NCBI GenBank assembly: GCA_009746045.1
Contig: RPFO01000299.1
Location: 1,876,807-1,940,806, forward strand
Length of the DNA: 64,000 nucleotides
Source of the DNA: Mesostigma viride
Lineage: Eukaryota; Streptophyta; Mesostigmatophyceae; Mesostigmatales; Mesostigmataceae
Direction of reading: 5' to 3'
In this document: in pieces, positions 24,401 to 34,572 of the stretch
How positions within the stretch are numbered: the first letter of the stretch is position 1
How the letters are laid out: each line of letters begins with the position of its first letter
Notes under the pieces: model-generated
Databases searched by the model: none
What the model was told of the DNA's origin: nothing
The model's input: only the letters and a program-made list of their open reading frames with translations
Position numbers and translations under genes: made by a program

Positions 24401-26792
24401 GTAGCCTGAGTAGGAAGCCTGTATAGGATGCCTGAATAGGATGCCTGTATAGGAAGCCTGTATAGGAAGCCTGTATAGGATGCCTGTATAGGATGCCTGT
24501 ATAGGAAGCCAGTATAGGTAGCCTGAGTAGGAAGCCTGTATAGGATGCCTGAATAGGATGCCTGTATAGGAAGCCTGAATAGGAAGCCTGTATAGGATGC
24601 CTGTATAGGATGCCTGTATAGGATGCCAGCATAGGAAGCCTGTATAGGAAGCCTGTATAGGATGCCTGTATAGGATGCCTGTATAGGATGCCTGTATAGG
24701 AAGCCTGAATAGGATGCATGTGTAGGAAGCCTGTATAGGATGCTTGTATAGGATGCATGTATAGGATGCATGTATAGGAAGCCTGTATAGGATGCACGTA
24801 TAGGAAGCCAGGATAGGAAGCCTGAATAGGAAGCCTGGACATGCACATGGCCCTCATGCTCATCTGACAACTGTCAGCCGTTTGGCGGATGACACCACCC
24901 ACACAAAGTGTCACCACGCCGCAGCACAAGGTTGCACCGCGGCACGCATGCCGCGCGGGCGACATATTCGAGAGGCAGACACACACATACACATATACGC
25001 ACACATCTGAACGCACCTGGGGGCCCGCCACCTGGATGGGCACCATCATGGACGTGTCATGCGCGAGCGTGGCCGTCCTCAGACCGCGCAGAACCGCCCG
25101 CGACCCGCGGCCCCTGGTGTCGGGTGAATTGCCACGTGGCAGCCAGGTATCCATCCAGGTAGCAACCACGTGCCGTCCACGAGTCCCCAAGTGGTGCGGG
25201 TTAGCCATTGCGCACGAGCAACATTTTCACAATTCACCCCCCTTGGGTAAAGCAGCAACGGGCAAAAGTAGCACCCATAAAGCATGCACCGCGCACGGCA
25301 GCGAACATGCCAGTGTCGACACCTACGCGCGGTCTACGAGGCAACGACACACACCACAGGCCCGTGCGAGGGCACCCGTGCATGGAGGCATCAGACCGGT
25401 GTGATCCCTCCAGGGCCCCCTCATCATCCCTGGCAGTCGAATGGTAGGGTAGCAGAACCCAAGAGCCTGAGTTAGAGACAGGCTGACCCCAAATACTTGC
25501 TTGATAGACCGGCACACCAGCGTTCCGGCATTGGGGTCTGTCTGCCATTTGATCGCTCACCAGCGAATGTGCAGGGGGGCACGCATGACTTGCAGGGTCA
25601 ACAAGTGGGACGTTGACACCGGTGGACACAGGCTGATGCAAGTTGGTACAGGGATTGCCGGATCGAAGAGAGGATTTCGAAAGAAAGGCCTAGGAGCGCA
25701 GCCAAAGAAGGGCAGGCTTCCACATGGGGGCTACTCATCAGCGATGGACGCGGATACCCACCGCGCAGGGTCCCCCTTGACAAAGAATACGGGGGGTGGA
25801 GACACAGAAAGTTCTGGGATGGAAATGGGAGATAGCAACACCATATAATTAGACAATGACCGCTACGAAAATGTATACATAATGACGACACCACGAGGCA
25901 TTAATGACATGGCTGGGCCAAACAATAGGGAAAAAAAAGACACGTAACAAATGCACGCGCAACCTCTATACGCGCAACCTCTATACGCGCAACCTCTACA
26001 CGCGCAACCACTATACGCGAAAGCTATATACGCGCAAGCTCTATACACGCAAACTAGTGTACGTGTCAAGAATACGTGTCAATCTTGAAGGCAGCAGCTG
26101 ACACGCCGTGCGTCTGCCAGCCTAACCCACCTTCCCGGCAGCCCCTCGGCCACCCGCACGCCCCACCTCCACCGCATCTCGAACCGCTTGGCGTGCCAGC
26201 TGTGGGTCGGCAGCCACCGGCGGGGCTCCCCCGGGTCATCCTGTCCCCCCGTCGACCCAGAAGCTCCTGGTTCAACAGGCTGGCCTGCCGCCTCGGCATG
26301 GGAGGGGATGATACTCTGCCCTTGCCGAATTCGTCGGAATTTCTCCCTTCGTCGCTGATGCCTGTTCGGCAGAAGCGATGTCGGCGAGCCGGGGATATCA
26401 CCCACCAAGGCACGCTTGCGCTTCTTCGAGGGTTTCAGATTGTGGACGCGGTACGGCTTGTGGCTGGCAGTCCGTCGGCGCAGATGGCGAGCTAGAGCCC
26501 CAGCGCCGAAGGTAGCGTTTCCCTCTAATCCGCCGTCCCGCAAGGCATGACCTACAGCTAGCATCTCCAACGCCCGCGATGAGGACAGAGTCTCGACATC
26601 CAAGATGCGTGGGGGGCCCGAATGCCGCGACGTGGGCGGTTCCAACGCCAAGTTGCCGGTGCCCCCCATTTCACGCACGTTGGTTTGGGTCATGTATAAT
26701 GTTACGACCCTATTATGGCAGTTATGCGCAGTAGTCTTCGTGGGGAACGCTGTTCCGGAGACTTGATGGGAGTGCCCACCGCCAGTGTGCAC
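17034..26792 (-). CDS. POP1: RNase P/MRP protein subunit POP1
   Basis: POP1 is the large scaffold protein of nuclear RNase P and RNase MRP, which process pre-tRNA 5' ends and pre-rRNA. Seven exons are proposed: 26792-26131, 25113-25017, 23881-23708, 22923-22057, 21299-20910, 19692-18437 and 17436-17034. Phases agree at all six junctions and each has GT and AG; the model gives about 1,280 residues. Family motifs: ARHLRRRTASHK and THSWHAKRFEMRWRWG in exon 1; SRAVLRGL...LAHDTS in exon 2; LWAHPAAAHQV and RFELLGATA in exon 4; the POPLD core VWTLVVPAGWATRLWVALV with GLRERRW in exon 5; SFPMDFPETAAHAAW and VPVFIRMVSRGVAEQGA in exon 6; RPVIGRVTSA in exon 7. Exon 6 holds a long Gly/Ala/Asp-rich insertion. 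The start could also be Met at 26693. The C-terminus is uncertain because exon 7 reads on into the AGCCC repeat. Confidence 0.86.
17163..17330 (+). repeat. (AGCCC)n microsatellite
   Basis: About 33 five-base units, the last few with TTAGC/CTAGC variants. On the minus strand it is read by the terminal POP1 frame as repeated G-L-G-W-A. Confidence 0.97.
17940..18400 (+). repeat. Imperfect minisatellite in POP1 intron 6
   Basis: Units of roughly 27-35 bases built on GGTCAAACAAAAGGGAAGC followed by a variable AGGCAGAGAGTGG or AAGCAGAGAGCAG. It lies wholly within the intron 17437-18436. Confidence 0.9.
21414..21593 (+). repeat. (ATACTGT/ATACTGC)n array in POP1 intron 4
   Basis: About 25 seven-base units. 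A central block uses ATACTGC and the flanks use ATACTGT. Confidence 0.96.
24045..24236 (+). repeat. AT-rich AGTAATAAC-type array in POP1 intron 2
   Basis: A degenerate array of AGTAATAAC, AGTAATAATAGT and similar units. Confidence 0.9.
24306..24840 (+). repeat. 13-bp minisatellite in POP1 intron 2
   Basis: About 40 units of a 13-base repeat near GGAAGCCTGTATA, with GGATGCC and CTGAATA variants. Three units make 39 bases, so a 13-residue periodic frame (ASYTGFLYRLPIQ) opens on the minus strand; this is not coding. Confidence 0.96.
25950..26055 (+). repeat. 15-bp array in POP1 intron 1
   Basis: About seven units of CGCGCAACCTCTATA with ACC/AGC variants, inside intron 25114-26130. Confidence 0.92.
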
Positions 26793-28470
26793 CGCTTACT
26801 GCATTGAGAGAATTGGCAAGATAATCGCCATCCACAGGAAGAACCGTTTGCAGACGACACGGCATGTCTTCGCCTTGAGAAGACGCATGACGCTCCCCAA
26901 AGTGGGCAGCCTCCCCCAACAACTTTTATTGCTCGGCTTTCAGCAGCTGGTTAGACGTTGCATTCGTCGGCAGTTTTTAAGTAGTGCGTAATTATGTTCA
27001 CGTGTGGGTTTTCGTAACTACTGATTGTAAGCAGGCGAGCGTGGCACGTATGCTGCAATCTACGCTATAGGTGCGCCCTGCTTGCAAATAATGAACCATA
27101 CATTGAAGTCTCGATTATTGTAGTGACATTACTAGTTAAACATGCGGGTTGACAACATACATCTTAAAATTTTTTTTTAATACTCGGACGTTCGGATTTC
27201 GCACGTCTGCAGGCTTAGTCCAAGTTTCAAGTTTGCACGAATATATGTATATAATATTCAGCGTGCGTGCTTGCCACTTGCCAGTGACTAATTAAGTCGT
27301 TTTGGCCAAGGCAGTGCTTAATTTACTGTACCTTCTGCCTTATGTAACCGAGCAACGCATATCCGACCAAGTCCGACTGCGGACTGCCATGCCCTAAGAC
27401 TTGCCATGCCCCAATATCTTACAGCTGCCACGCGGCACCTGGCGCTAGGGCCGCAGTTGAATATAATGGCCTGCATGTTCTTACTTCTTGGATGTCGAGA
27501 TGTCGAGCTCTTCAGTTTTCCGCATGTTGCGCTATTCGCTCAGCCCAAGTAAACCAACGGCTTATGGTTTACTCACATGAGGCCAACGTAAATGGCTAAA
27601 AGCCGTAAACTGTGAACCATTAATTTTGCTCTACATGATACATAACCCATACAGGAGGCCTACAGTACAAAACTGACGTGAAACGTCTACTACCTAAAAT
27701 CTACTCACAACTCTTGTTATTGTTGTTGTTGTTGTTGGCGTGTTGCCCACGCGGCCTACCCACGCCGCACATGAGCAACCTATTCACAACCAGGTCACAA
27801 CTCACAAGTCACAACTGACTGATATCTAGAAGGAGTCGTAGTTATTAGGCAAGTTCTGACTTCTGAGCCATCACTCAAGTCATCAGCACAGTACAATACA
27901 TGATACATAGCCTGTCGACTACATTGGGCCTGTTGTATCCGCCTGCTGCCTGCAACCCCTCGGCGGCCCGCGCTTGCACACACCTCGGCCTGACGGCCGG
28001 CCTCTGACGGCCTCCGACGCGGCGTCGGAACTGACTGACTGACGGTATCATGGGGCTTGTAAAAAGAGTACAGTAGTACACGCATTCAACCGACAGCAAG
28101 TTATGAGTCGTCTCACGTCAGTCGACAGTCATCACGCGCTCGGTCCCGGAGATCCCGTCTGGTGCCGCGGTGATGAGTCATCAGTCCCCATCCAGCACAG
28201 CACACACGCAGGGCACGGGACGCAGCGCGCCATCAGAGGAGTTGAGACCAAAAGTCCAAAACGACAAGAAACGGATTTACTTGGCACCTGCGGAGGATCA
28301 GTGTGGCAACCGCAGCTCGGCCCATCGTGGGGAGACCATAAATTCGTCCCTGGCATGACACACGCCGTCATAATAACTTCATAAATTTGTGGTCACACAC
28401 ATCGAATTGTTTTATATCGGTGTCCATGTTAGTCGCACTCGGCCTGCTTGAGCACTTGTAGTCACATACC
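26793..28470. other. Divergent spacer between POP1 and PEX11
   Basis: AT-richer than its surroundings, with a short (TTG)n at about 27720. No gene was recognised. It should hold both promoters, since the two genes point away from each other, but I see no unmistakable core element. Confidence 0.4.
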
Positions 28471-29235
28471 ATGTCGGGTGGCAAGGATGTCAAGGATGTC
28501 GTCGAAAAAGCTCAAATTTTCCTCGCGAAGCGTGACGGAATCGACAAGGTCGTGAAGACTGGTCAATATGTCACCAAATTTATTCACTGGAATCTTCAGC
28601 GGAGGAATACAGCCGACGCACTTGCATGGGCCGCCCGAGTCAAGAGCCTAGAAAGAAGCTGCAGCACGTCCAGGAAGGCTTTTCGACTGGGCAAATTTTT
28701 GGCGGGCTTTAATGCCCTCCGCACCACGCGGCCTACCAGTCGAACTGCACAAATTTGCTGCATTCTCGCAAATGCGGGCGAAATGGTGTACTTTTTCTTC
28801 GACCACTTCATCTGGCTTTCTCGGGTTGGTTTCTTAGACCCAAAGTTGGAGGAGTTGTTTACGTTCATCTCGGCCAGTGGGGAGGCACTCGGCTACGTGT
28901 TCGCCATCTTGGGCGACCTGCTGGTTGTCAGCAGCACTGTCGAATTGGAGAAATCCATCGTGGCGAAGTACAGGACTCTGAAGGGCTCCCAGAAAAAAAA
29001 CGACACGCCGGAGGAGACCGTTGAGGCAGAGTTCGCCAAGCTCAAGGCGCAGCTAGCGGCCGCCAGGCTGCGTCGCCTCAATTCGATTCTGTCCATCGCT
29101 GCCAACTCGGGAGACCTGGTAATTGCTCTGTCCGACATCCTGCCAGGGTCTCATTTCGGGCACGCCGTCGCCCTCACCCTTGGTGGGCTCACATCTGCCT
29201 GGGTGGGGGCCTACAAGAATTGGCCAGCAAATTAA
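28471..29235 (+). CDS. PEX11: Peroxisomal membrane protein PEX11
   Basis: PEX11 proteins bend and elongate the peroxisome membrane and promote its division. The 254-residue product matches the usual family length and layout. It has an N-terminal amphipathic, Lys-rich segment with KTGQYVTKFIHW, the GKFLAGFNAL region, hydrophobic stretches at about 95-120 (AEMVYFFFDHFIWLSRVGF) and 145-160, a charged loop at about 170-195, a helix with LRRLNSILSIAANSGDLVIA, and a C-terminal membrane-proximal GGLTSAWVGAYKNW. It is one uninterrupted exon, unlike every other host gene here. The start at 28471 sits in ATACCATGTCG and gives the expected N-terminus. A retrocopy origin is possible, but no poly-A or target duplication was seen. 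The frame is intact. Confidence 0.84.
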   Translation: MSGGKDVKDVVEKAQIFLAKRDGIDKVVKTGQYVTKFIHWNLQRRNTADALAWAARVKSLERSCSTSRKAFRLGKFLAGFNALRTTRPTSRTAQICCILANAGEMVYFFFDHFIWLSRVGFLDPKLEELFTFISASGEALGYVFAILGDLLVVSSTVELEKSIVAKYRTLKGSQKKNDTPEETVEAEFAKLKAQLAAARLRRLNSILSIAANSGDLVIALSDILPGSHFGHAVALTLGGLTSAWVGAYKNWPAN

Positions 29236-29569
29236 TTGCGTGACAAACCCTGACCTGGGTGCCAGCTGACGAAATTTCACCAGTAGTGTGCAGAGTCATG
29301 CCTAAACTGGCAATGGCCTTTCATTGCATAGATCCTCTCACTCTACTCACTATGTACATTGGTGATTATCACACTAGGATTAGATGGCATTTGAAAGCAG
29401 GGGCAGGTCCTTGTGTTCTGCCCCGTAACCATTGTTTTGAATTACCTGTAAATATTTTATTGAAATGCAAGACAGTGGTGGTGCTGTTCTATACACCCGT
29501 CAAGCTGTTCCATGGATCTCGACCTATAGTCCTTGTACTACTACTGTAATGCCAAGTATCAAGTTCCCA
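29236..29569. other. PEX11 3' flank
   Basis: No gene is seen. It ends at the TTAA-repeat tail of a minus-oriented LINE remnant. Confidence 0.4.
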
Positions 29570-29645
29570 TTAATTAATTAATTAATTAATTAATCACGAA
29601 CATAACTCCGTTGGGAGTAAATGTAGCACCTAGCCCAGAGCACAT
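29570..29645 (-). mobile_element. LINE 3' end remnant with (TTAA)n tail
   Basis: (TTAA)n at 29570-29595 is followed by CATAACTCCGTTGGGAG. This is the reverse complement of the terminal hairpin region at 16150 and 32160. Only about 75 bases of the element remain. Confidence 0.65.
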
Positions 29646-29659
29646 CACCATCCTCGCTG

Positions 29660-32190
29660 CGAGCCACGAGCCACGAGCCACGAGCGGACATGGCTGACGG
29701 CGGAGCTCAGAACTTTTGCGTCTGAGCCCCAAATGCAGTCAGATCACTTGCAACCGATGCGTCTTTTCTAGGCGCATCTACTACTAGCATCGGTTACAGC
29801 TGTAACGCAGAATTGTGACCAGCCTGTAGCAATTACGCAAATCACCACGGCGTCTCTCTAAGACGCACGCTGATATATTTTCCCGACGCCATTACGCAAT
29901 ATTATGACGAGCAAACGCTCCTCGACGCAACGCAGTTTGGCGAATGCGCTCGGCCATGAAAATACATCTGCAGCTTCGCCCTCAGGTCCGGCAGGCAGCG
30001 GTGACACTAGTCGCGCACTGGTGCTCGCCCCGAACCCTCCCGGGCTTAATGCTTCGCCATCGGCATCGCCTGACCCCTGCCCTTGTAGAGCATGACCCGG
30101 ACAGCGGTCTTCCAATACGTCGGCGGGGGGAGGCCATCTCGTAGAATCCGGTTGCGTGCAAACACCCCGGAGGATCGAAAGGCTCAAGCTCAGGCATCTT
30201 AACCACCTCCGGTGAAATATTGTCCACTCCCATGGCATGCAGCATCATTGTGGAGGGTGGAGATGGCAGCAGCCCATTCCTGGGGAGTCCACTCGTCGTG
30301 GGGGCCGTCCACCTTGGAGGGGGCTGGAGAGCGGTGGGACCAGGTAGTCCGTCTCACTGGTGGGCGCCTGCGGGGGCTCAATGGGGCCGCCTCGGCTAGC
30401 TGGCCGCAGGGCGTGCAGCTGCAGCGGGGTCAAGCGGGGGGGGCGGGCCAGGGGCCCCCGATAGTTTGGCCTGGGAGCTGAACCAAATCGCAAGGCATTC
30501 ACTGGGGGTGCCCGGGATGTCAGCCCATTGCGTTTCCCGCCGTCCGGTGAGACGGTCGAGAGAGCGCCAGGCTGCTTTGTGCTGGTTGGCGGCCGTGTGG
30601 CGATTTATTTCTGCGGCAAGTGTCTCCACCTCCTCCGCATGTGCCGGGCAGTATATGCTTGAGTAAGCCGTTCCTGGTACGGGTACAGGTCCTCCCGGCC
30701 GCGGCGGCGGGCCTGCTATAGCGCCAGCCGGGCGGCGACCACCCGGGCGTCGATCGCGCAGGTAGAGCGGGGCTGGTTGGGCGCGGGGTTGCTCGGGGAT
30801 AAGCTTGTAGAGCCAAGCTCCACCGATCGCATGAACAGTTCGTAGGGTGGCGTGAGATCTACACCGTGATCTGCATCCAGGTATGTACATCAAAGGTTGC
30901 GCGTCCACGAAGGCGGACCTGATTGCATCACGGCGTATGTCATCGACTCTGACCACAGTCTTCTCCCTGCGCCCACGGACGGGGCCTGCGTCAGCAGGTC
31001 CAATCAGCGGGGCGGGGCCGGGTCGGCGGCGGCGCGCAGGGCCGGCCTGAAGGTCTACGTAGGCGCAAGGTTGCGGTGACCATGCGGTGATCCGATGCGA
31101 CACTGGGGGTACGTGGTCAGCGTACGGGCATCGATGACGTACGGATGAGCGCCAACACTAATTGCGCACAAGTATGTAGTCCAACAAGCATACACATACA
31201 TCGCCGCCGAGGGAGCATCGATCGAGCCAGCCGCCCTGCGCATGGGGCCCACAAAGGTCACTAGTGCATCAGGCGGTTTAGCAAACAGCGTATTGGCAGC
31301 AGTCAAGTCCCCCTCAGTGAGTAGTTGCTCAAGTAGGGGGGTGTTGGCATTGCTATCGGTTAGGCGCGGCGCATATGTACAGTACATGCATGCAGCCCCC
31401 GCGCGGCGCGCGGCCCACGGGCAGGGTCGCGTTGGCATGCATCCACTGGAAGATGGCAACGATGTATTGACGTGGTATCTGTTTCTCAATGTCGAGCAAC
31501 TGGTTGAAGAACGCAGTGCGCGGTCCTCGGCCGGGTGCCCAGCATGTGGGGCCTATCCGACAACTACCGAGAGCATAATGGGGGGCCGTCCTTCAAGGGA
31601 GCGGAAAGTGCACTGAAGGATCCGATTAGAGCAAAGTTTGTGGTCCACGACTGGCTTGGCGGCAGCGGTGGGGGAGCACATGCAGCAGCCGGCTCACTCC
31701 TCCCTGACCTGGTGCATGCCCGGGCCGCACAGCAGTTGCCATTGTAGTGCGAGGGTGACACGCTGAACGGGGACCTCCAAGGACGGAGCGTCGGTGCTCT
31801 TGGACCCCAAGCACATTAATGCCATATTATACAGTAGCAAGGGTGCCGTCCAATTCCTGCAAAGTGAAGGGACCGTGGACGACGTCGTTGGTGGCAAGTA
31901 TTTAGCCAAGCTTTGCCTACATGCAGAGAGCTACTCTCTAATGAGACACCATGCCCTAGCCATTGCGTAGCCATGATGATCTTCCACCCTATGTCCGCAC
32001 CTTAGCTGCTGGAATACGTATAGTGGTGCAGTTGCACTTTGTGCATGCACCCAGAGCAGGTGTAGTTTACTGTGCACTACCCTTGCAGGAAGTAGACCAG
32101 AATGTATCAAGCCATGTGCCCCTTCTCAGGGATATGTGCTACATGTACTCCCAACGGAGTTATGTTCCAATTCAATTTTGTTCTTGCTTC
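29660..32190. mobile_element. LINE with an internally inverted ORF2 segment
   Basis: 29660-30076 (plus) is the family 5' UTR and the ORF1 N-terminus (KRSSTQRSLANALGHENTSA). At 30077 the sequence flips: 31905-30077 reads on the minus strand as ORF2 from the endonuclease start (INVLGVQEHRR, about 31820) through the linker (HAEEVETLAAEINRHTAANQ, about 30630) to the RT start (RVMLYKG). From 31906 to 32190 it is plus-oriented 3' UTR with the terminal CTCCCAACGGAG. The second half of the RT is missing. Frameshifts are present throughout. Confidence 0.7.
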
Positions 32191-32875
32191 TAAATGGATA
32201 TGGATGGGTACGTGCAATTATGATATCCTTGCGTACGTATACCGGTCGGTCTATTCTATCTAGATCCAGATTGAGCTCCAGACCCTAGTGGTGCGTCTCT
32301 CCTGCATGCTTCTACATAGGTGCAAATAATACGCTTCTAATTCCCCACAGCGCAGGGGCCGGGCCGGGTAAGCATTGTCTTATACTACCTGCATGCATGC
32401 ATTATAAAAGACATGTTTAGGATTTACAACTGCACATGCGGGTCATGAGCTCTGGCTTTATATTATATATAATCAACTGTACAATTTTCCCTAGCTGGAT
32501 CGCGATTACCACGCTTGCGCACCGCCCGGCCACGTGGCGCGCGTGCGGCATGCATTTGATACCGCCGCGCTGATTTGGATATCATCCTTGGTTTTATTGA
32601 AATAGATGGCCTGCAGTACATTCTCTCACCCCGAATCAACATGCTCCAGCTATAGTAATGAAGTGAGACAACTATATCTACTTATAGTGAGCTAGTATGC
32701 TCGCAAGCTAGTAATGTTCACGCCTCCATCGCAGTGCAATGCTCGCACGGGACATATTGCACCCACAGGGGATGCCCCGGATCGCTTACTAAGTTAGACG
32801 GGTCCGATTGAGCACCCTGTGGCGTGAAGGAAGGGGGGGGTCTCTGCCCCCCTACCCATTGTGCACACTCAGGGA
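32191..32875. other. Mostly anonymous; ends in LINE tail type 2
   Basis: 32191-32720 has no recognised feature. 32740-32875 is the plus-oriented type 2 LINE tail (GGGTCTCTGCCCCCC, GTGCACACTCAGGGA). It is cut at TTAA 32876 by the next repeat. Confidence 0.5.
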
Positions 32876-33458
32876 TTAACCCGTGTTTTTTACAACGCGA
32901 TACATCGCGTTGTAGGGTTAGAACGCGATGTATCGCGTTGTAATCTGACACGTGGCAAACCTATTAAACATGCGATTTTTGGTCTGAAACTTTCAACATA
33001 GGTCAGAAACATCTCATAGAATTCAAGAAAAAATCCTGGTATTTTTGGTATTTTTTTTGTGACAGCTGCAAACGAATATGTGCCACTGAAATCAGGCATT
33101 TTCGCGGGACGAAGGTGAATTCACCTCTTAAGACGACGGCGATGGCGGCAGGTAGATCTCGCCAGTTTTCGCGCGAATTTCAGTGGCTGTTGGGTGGCAC
33201 GACCACGATGATGCGTTCAAAGGTTGATAATTAGGTTTCTACGAGTTTGTTGAGGTACTGGGGCAAAGGAAACGTAGTTTTTTCCAGTTTCTCACCCAAC
33301 TTTCATGCGGAAACCCTGGAAACCGGCATACATATTATTACGTCAAGACTCGGGTCTGCTGCGGCACCATGCACTATTTCCACATGGTGTTTCGACTTCC
33401 ACATGTTTATTCATTCCGAACGCCCGGACTCTCGGCTAAACCGAGATTTGTGCAGACT
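32876..33458 (-). repeat. TTAA-terminated repeat, copy 2
   Basis: Reverse complement of 1-576 with few differences; it has an extra AAGAGGTGAATTCACC-type insertion near 33120. It starts at TTAA 32876-32879 with CCCGTG and the AACGCG palindromes. The TTAA lies in the LINE tail sequence CAGGGATTAA, whose uninterrupted form is at 38196-38205. Confidence 0.7.
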
Positions 33459-34572
33459 TTTATTGGGTAGCTCCGTGCATGATGGTGCCTGCAAATAGCG
33501 TAAGGCGTGACCCTGGCTATTGCTACGGTATGCTGTATTTTCCTGGAAATGGCCCCGGCCTGCCACCGGCTCAATAGTGCTTGCAGGGAATGCAGGCGTA
33601 AGTATATCATGTTTCTACGTAGTTTCTGCCAGTTTTCCACTTATTTCTACCGACCTCTGCCTAGCCTCTCTAAGACCGCCAACCTACTCGACGTTGCTTG
33701 CATGTCAGCCATAGCAGGTTGCAGTTGTGCAGTATTTAGGTGCTGCCGTAGGTCGTCAAGCCGTGCATATATCCTGAGCTTCTTACCCTCATGGGCCTGG
33801 TACTAGGTGAGGTAGAACTGCGTGGGTGCCACCGCCTTCCCCACTCACGGGACAAGGCGGCTCCCCCACCAGTCCTGCTCACCTTCCCCTCCCCTGAGGA
33901 TAAGCAGCGGTTCCTCTCTCGTCGCAAGAGGTTGCACGACCTCACCTGGACGCTGGATGACGACCTGACCCCCGCTGAGTCAGCAACAGCAGCGACGCGA
34001 CCTGTGGCCGGAATACCAAGGAGACAACCAGCGCAGGCCAGAAATCGGGAGAATCCGGACCATGGTAGCTCGAGCCTGCCGTTATCTTGTCCGCGTGTTC
34101 GAGTCGTTCAGGATGATGAAGATGAATGGTGATGGAAATGTGTATCCTTGTGCATTGAAATTATGGCTGGCTTACGTGTAGAGCGACTAGATGACCTAGA
34201 CGGTGGGGCCGGAAACAGCTTGCTTGATCAGGGCGTGTGTTTCGAGCCTAACTGGCCGGGAGTGTCTAGCGGTGAGCACCATTGCTGCGATCGCTCTCCC
34301 ACCATTTACGAGGAAATACCCGCAAATGGAAAACCACTGAAAAGGTCTAGCTAGTCAGTCATCACGTCAGCCATGCCATGATTCCAAACGTCCAAGAACT
34401 GCACACGGTGCAAAGGCAAAAAGCCGGAGGACAGCACTTTCAAATGTGCGGCGGGAACCAAAAGCCCGCGGATGCCAGAAAACATCGTGTTGCGGCAGCG
34501 ACGCGACGATGTGGACAACGAATCCAGTGCCAAGCTCGGAACGGCCGCAAAGGAGATCTGGCATCACAGGGT

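Noticed and set aside
34018-34150. Hammerhead ribozyme in the Penelope-like element
   Set aside because: No CUGANGA core paired with GAAA was found on either strand near the element's ends; GATGAG...CGAA at 53429 is not conserved in the 34-kb copy and lies on the wrong strand.
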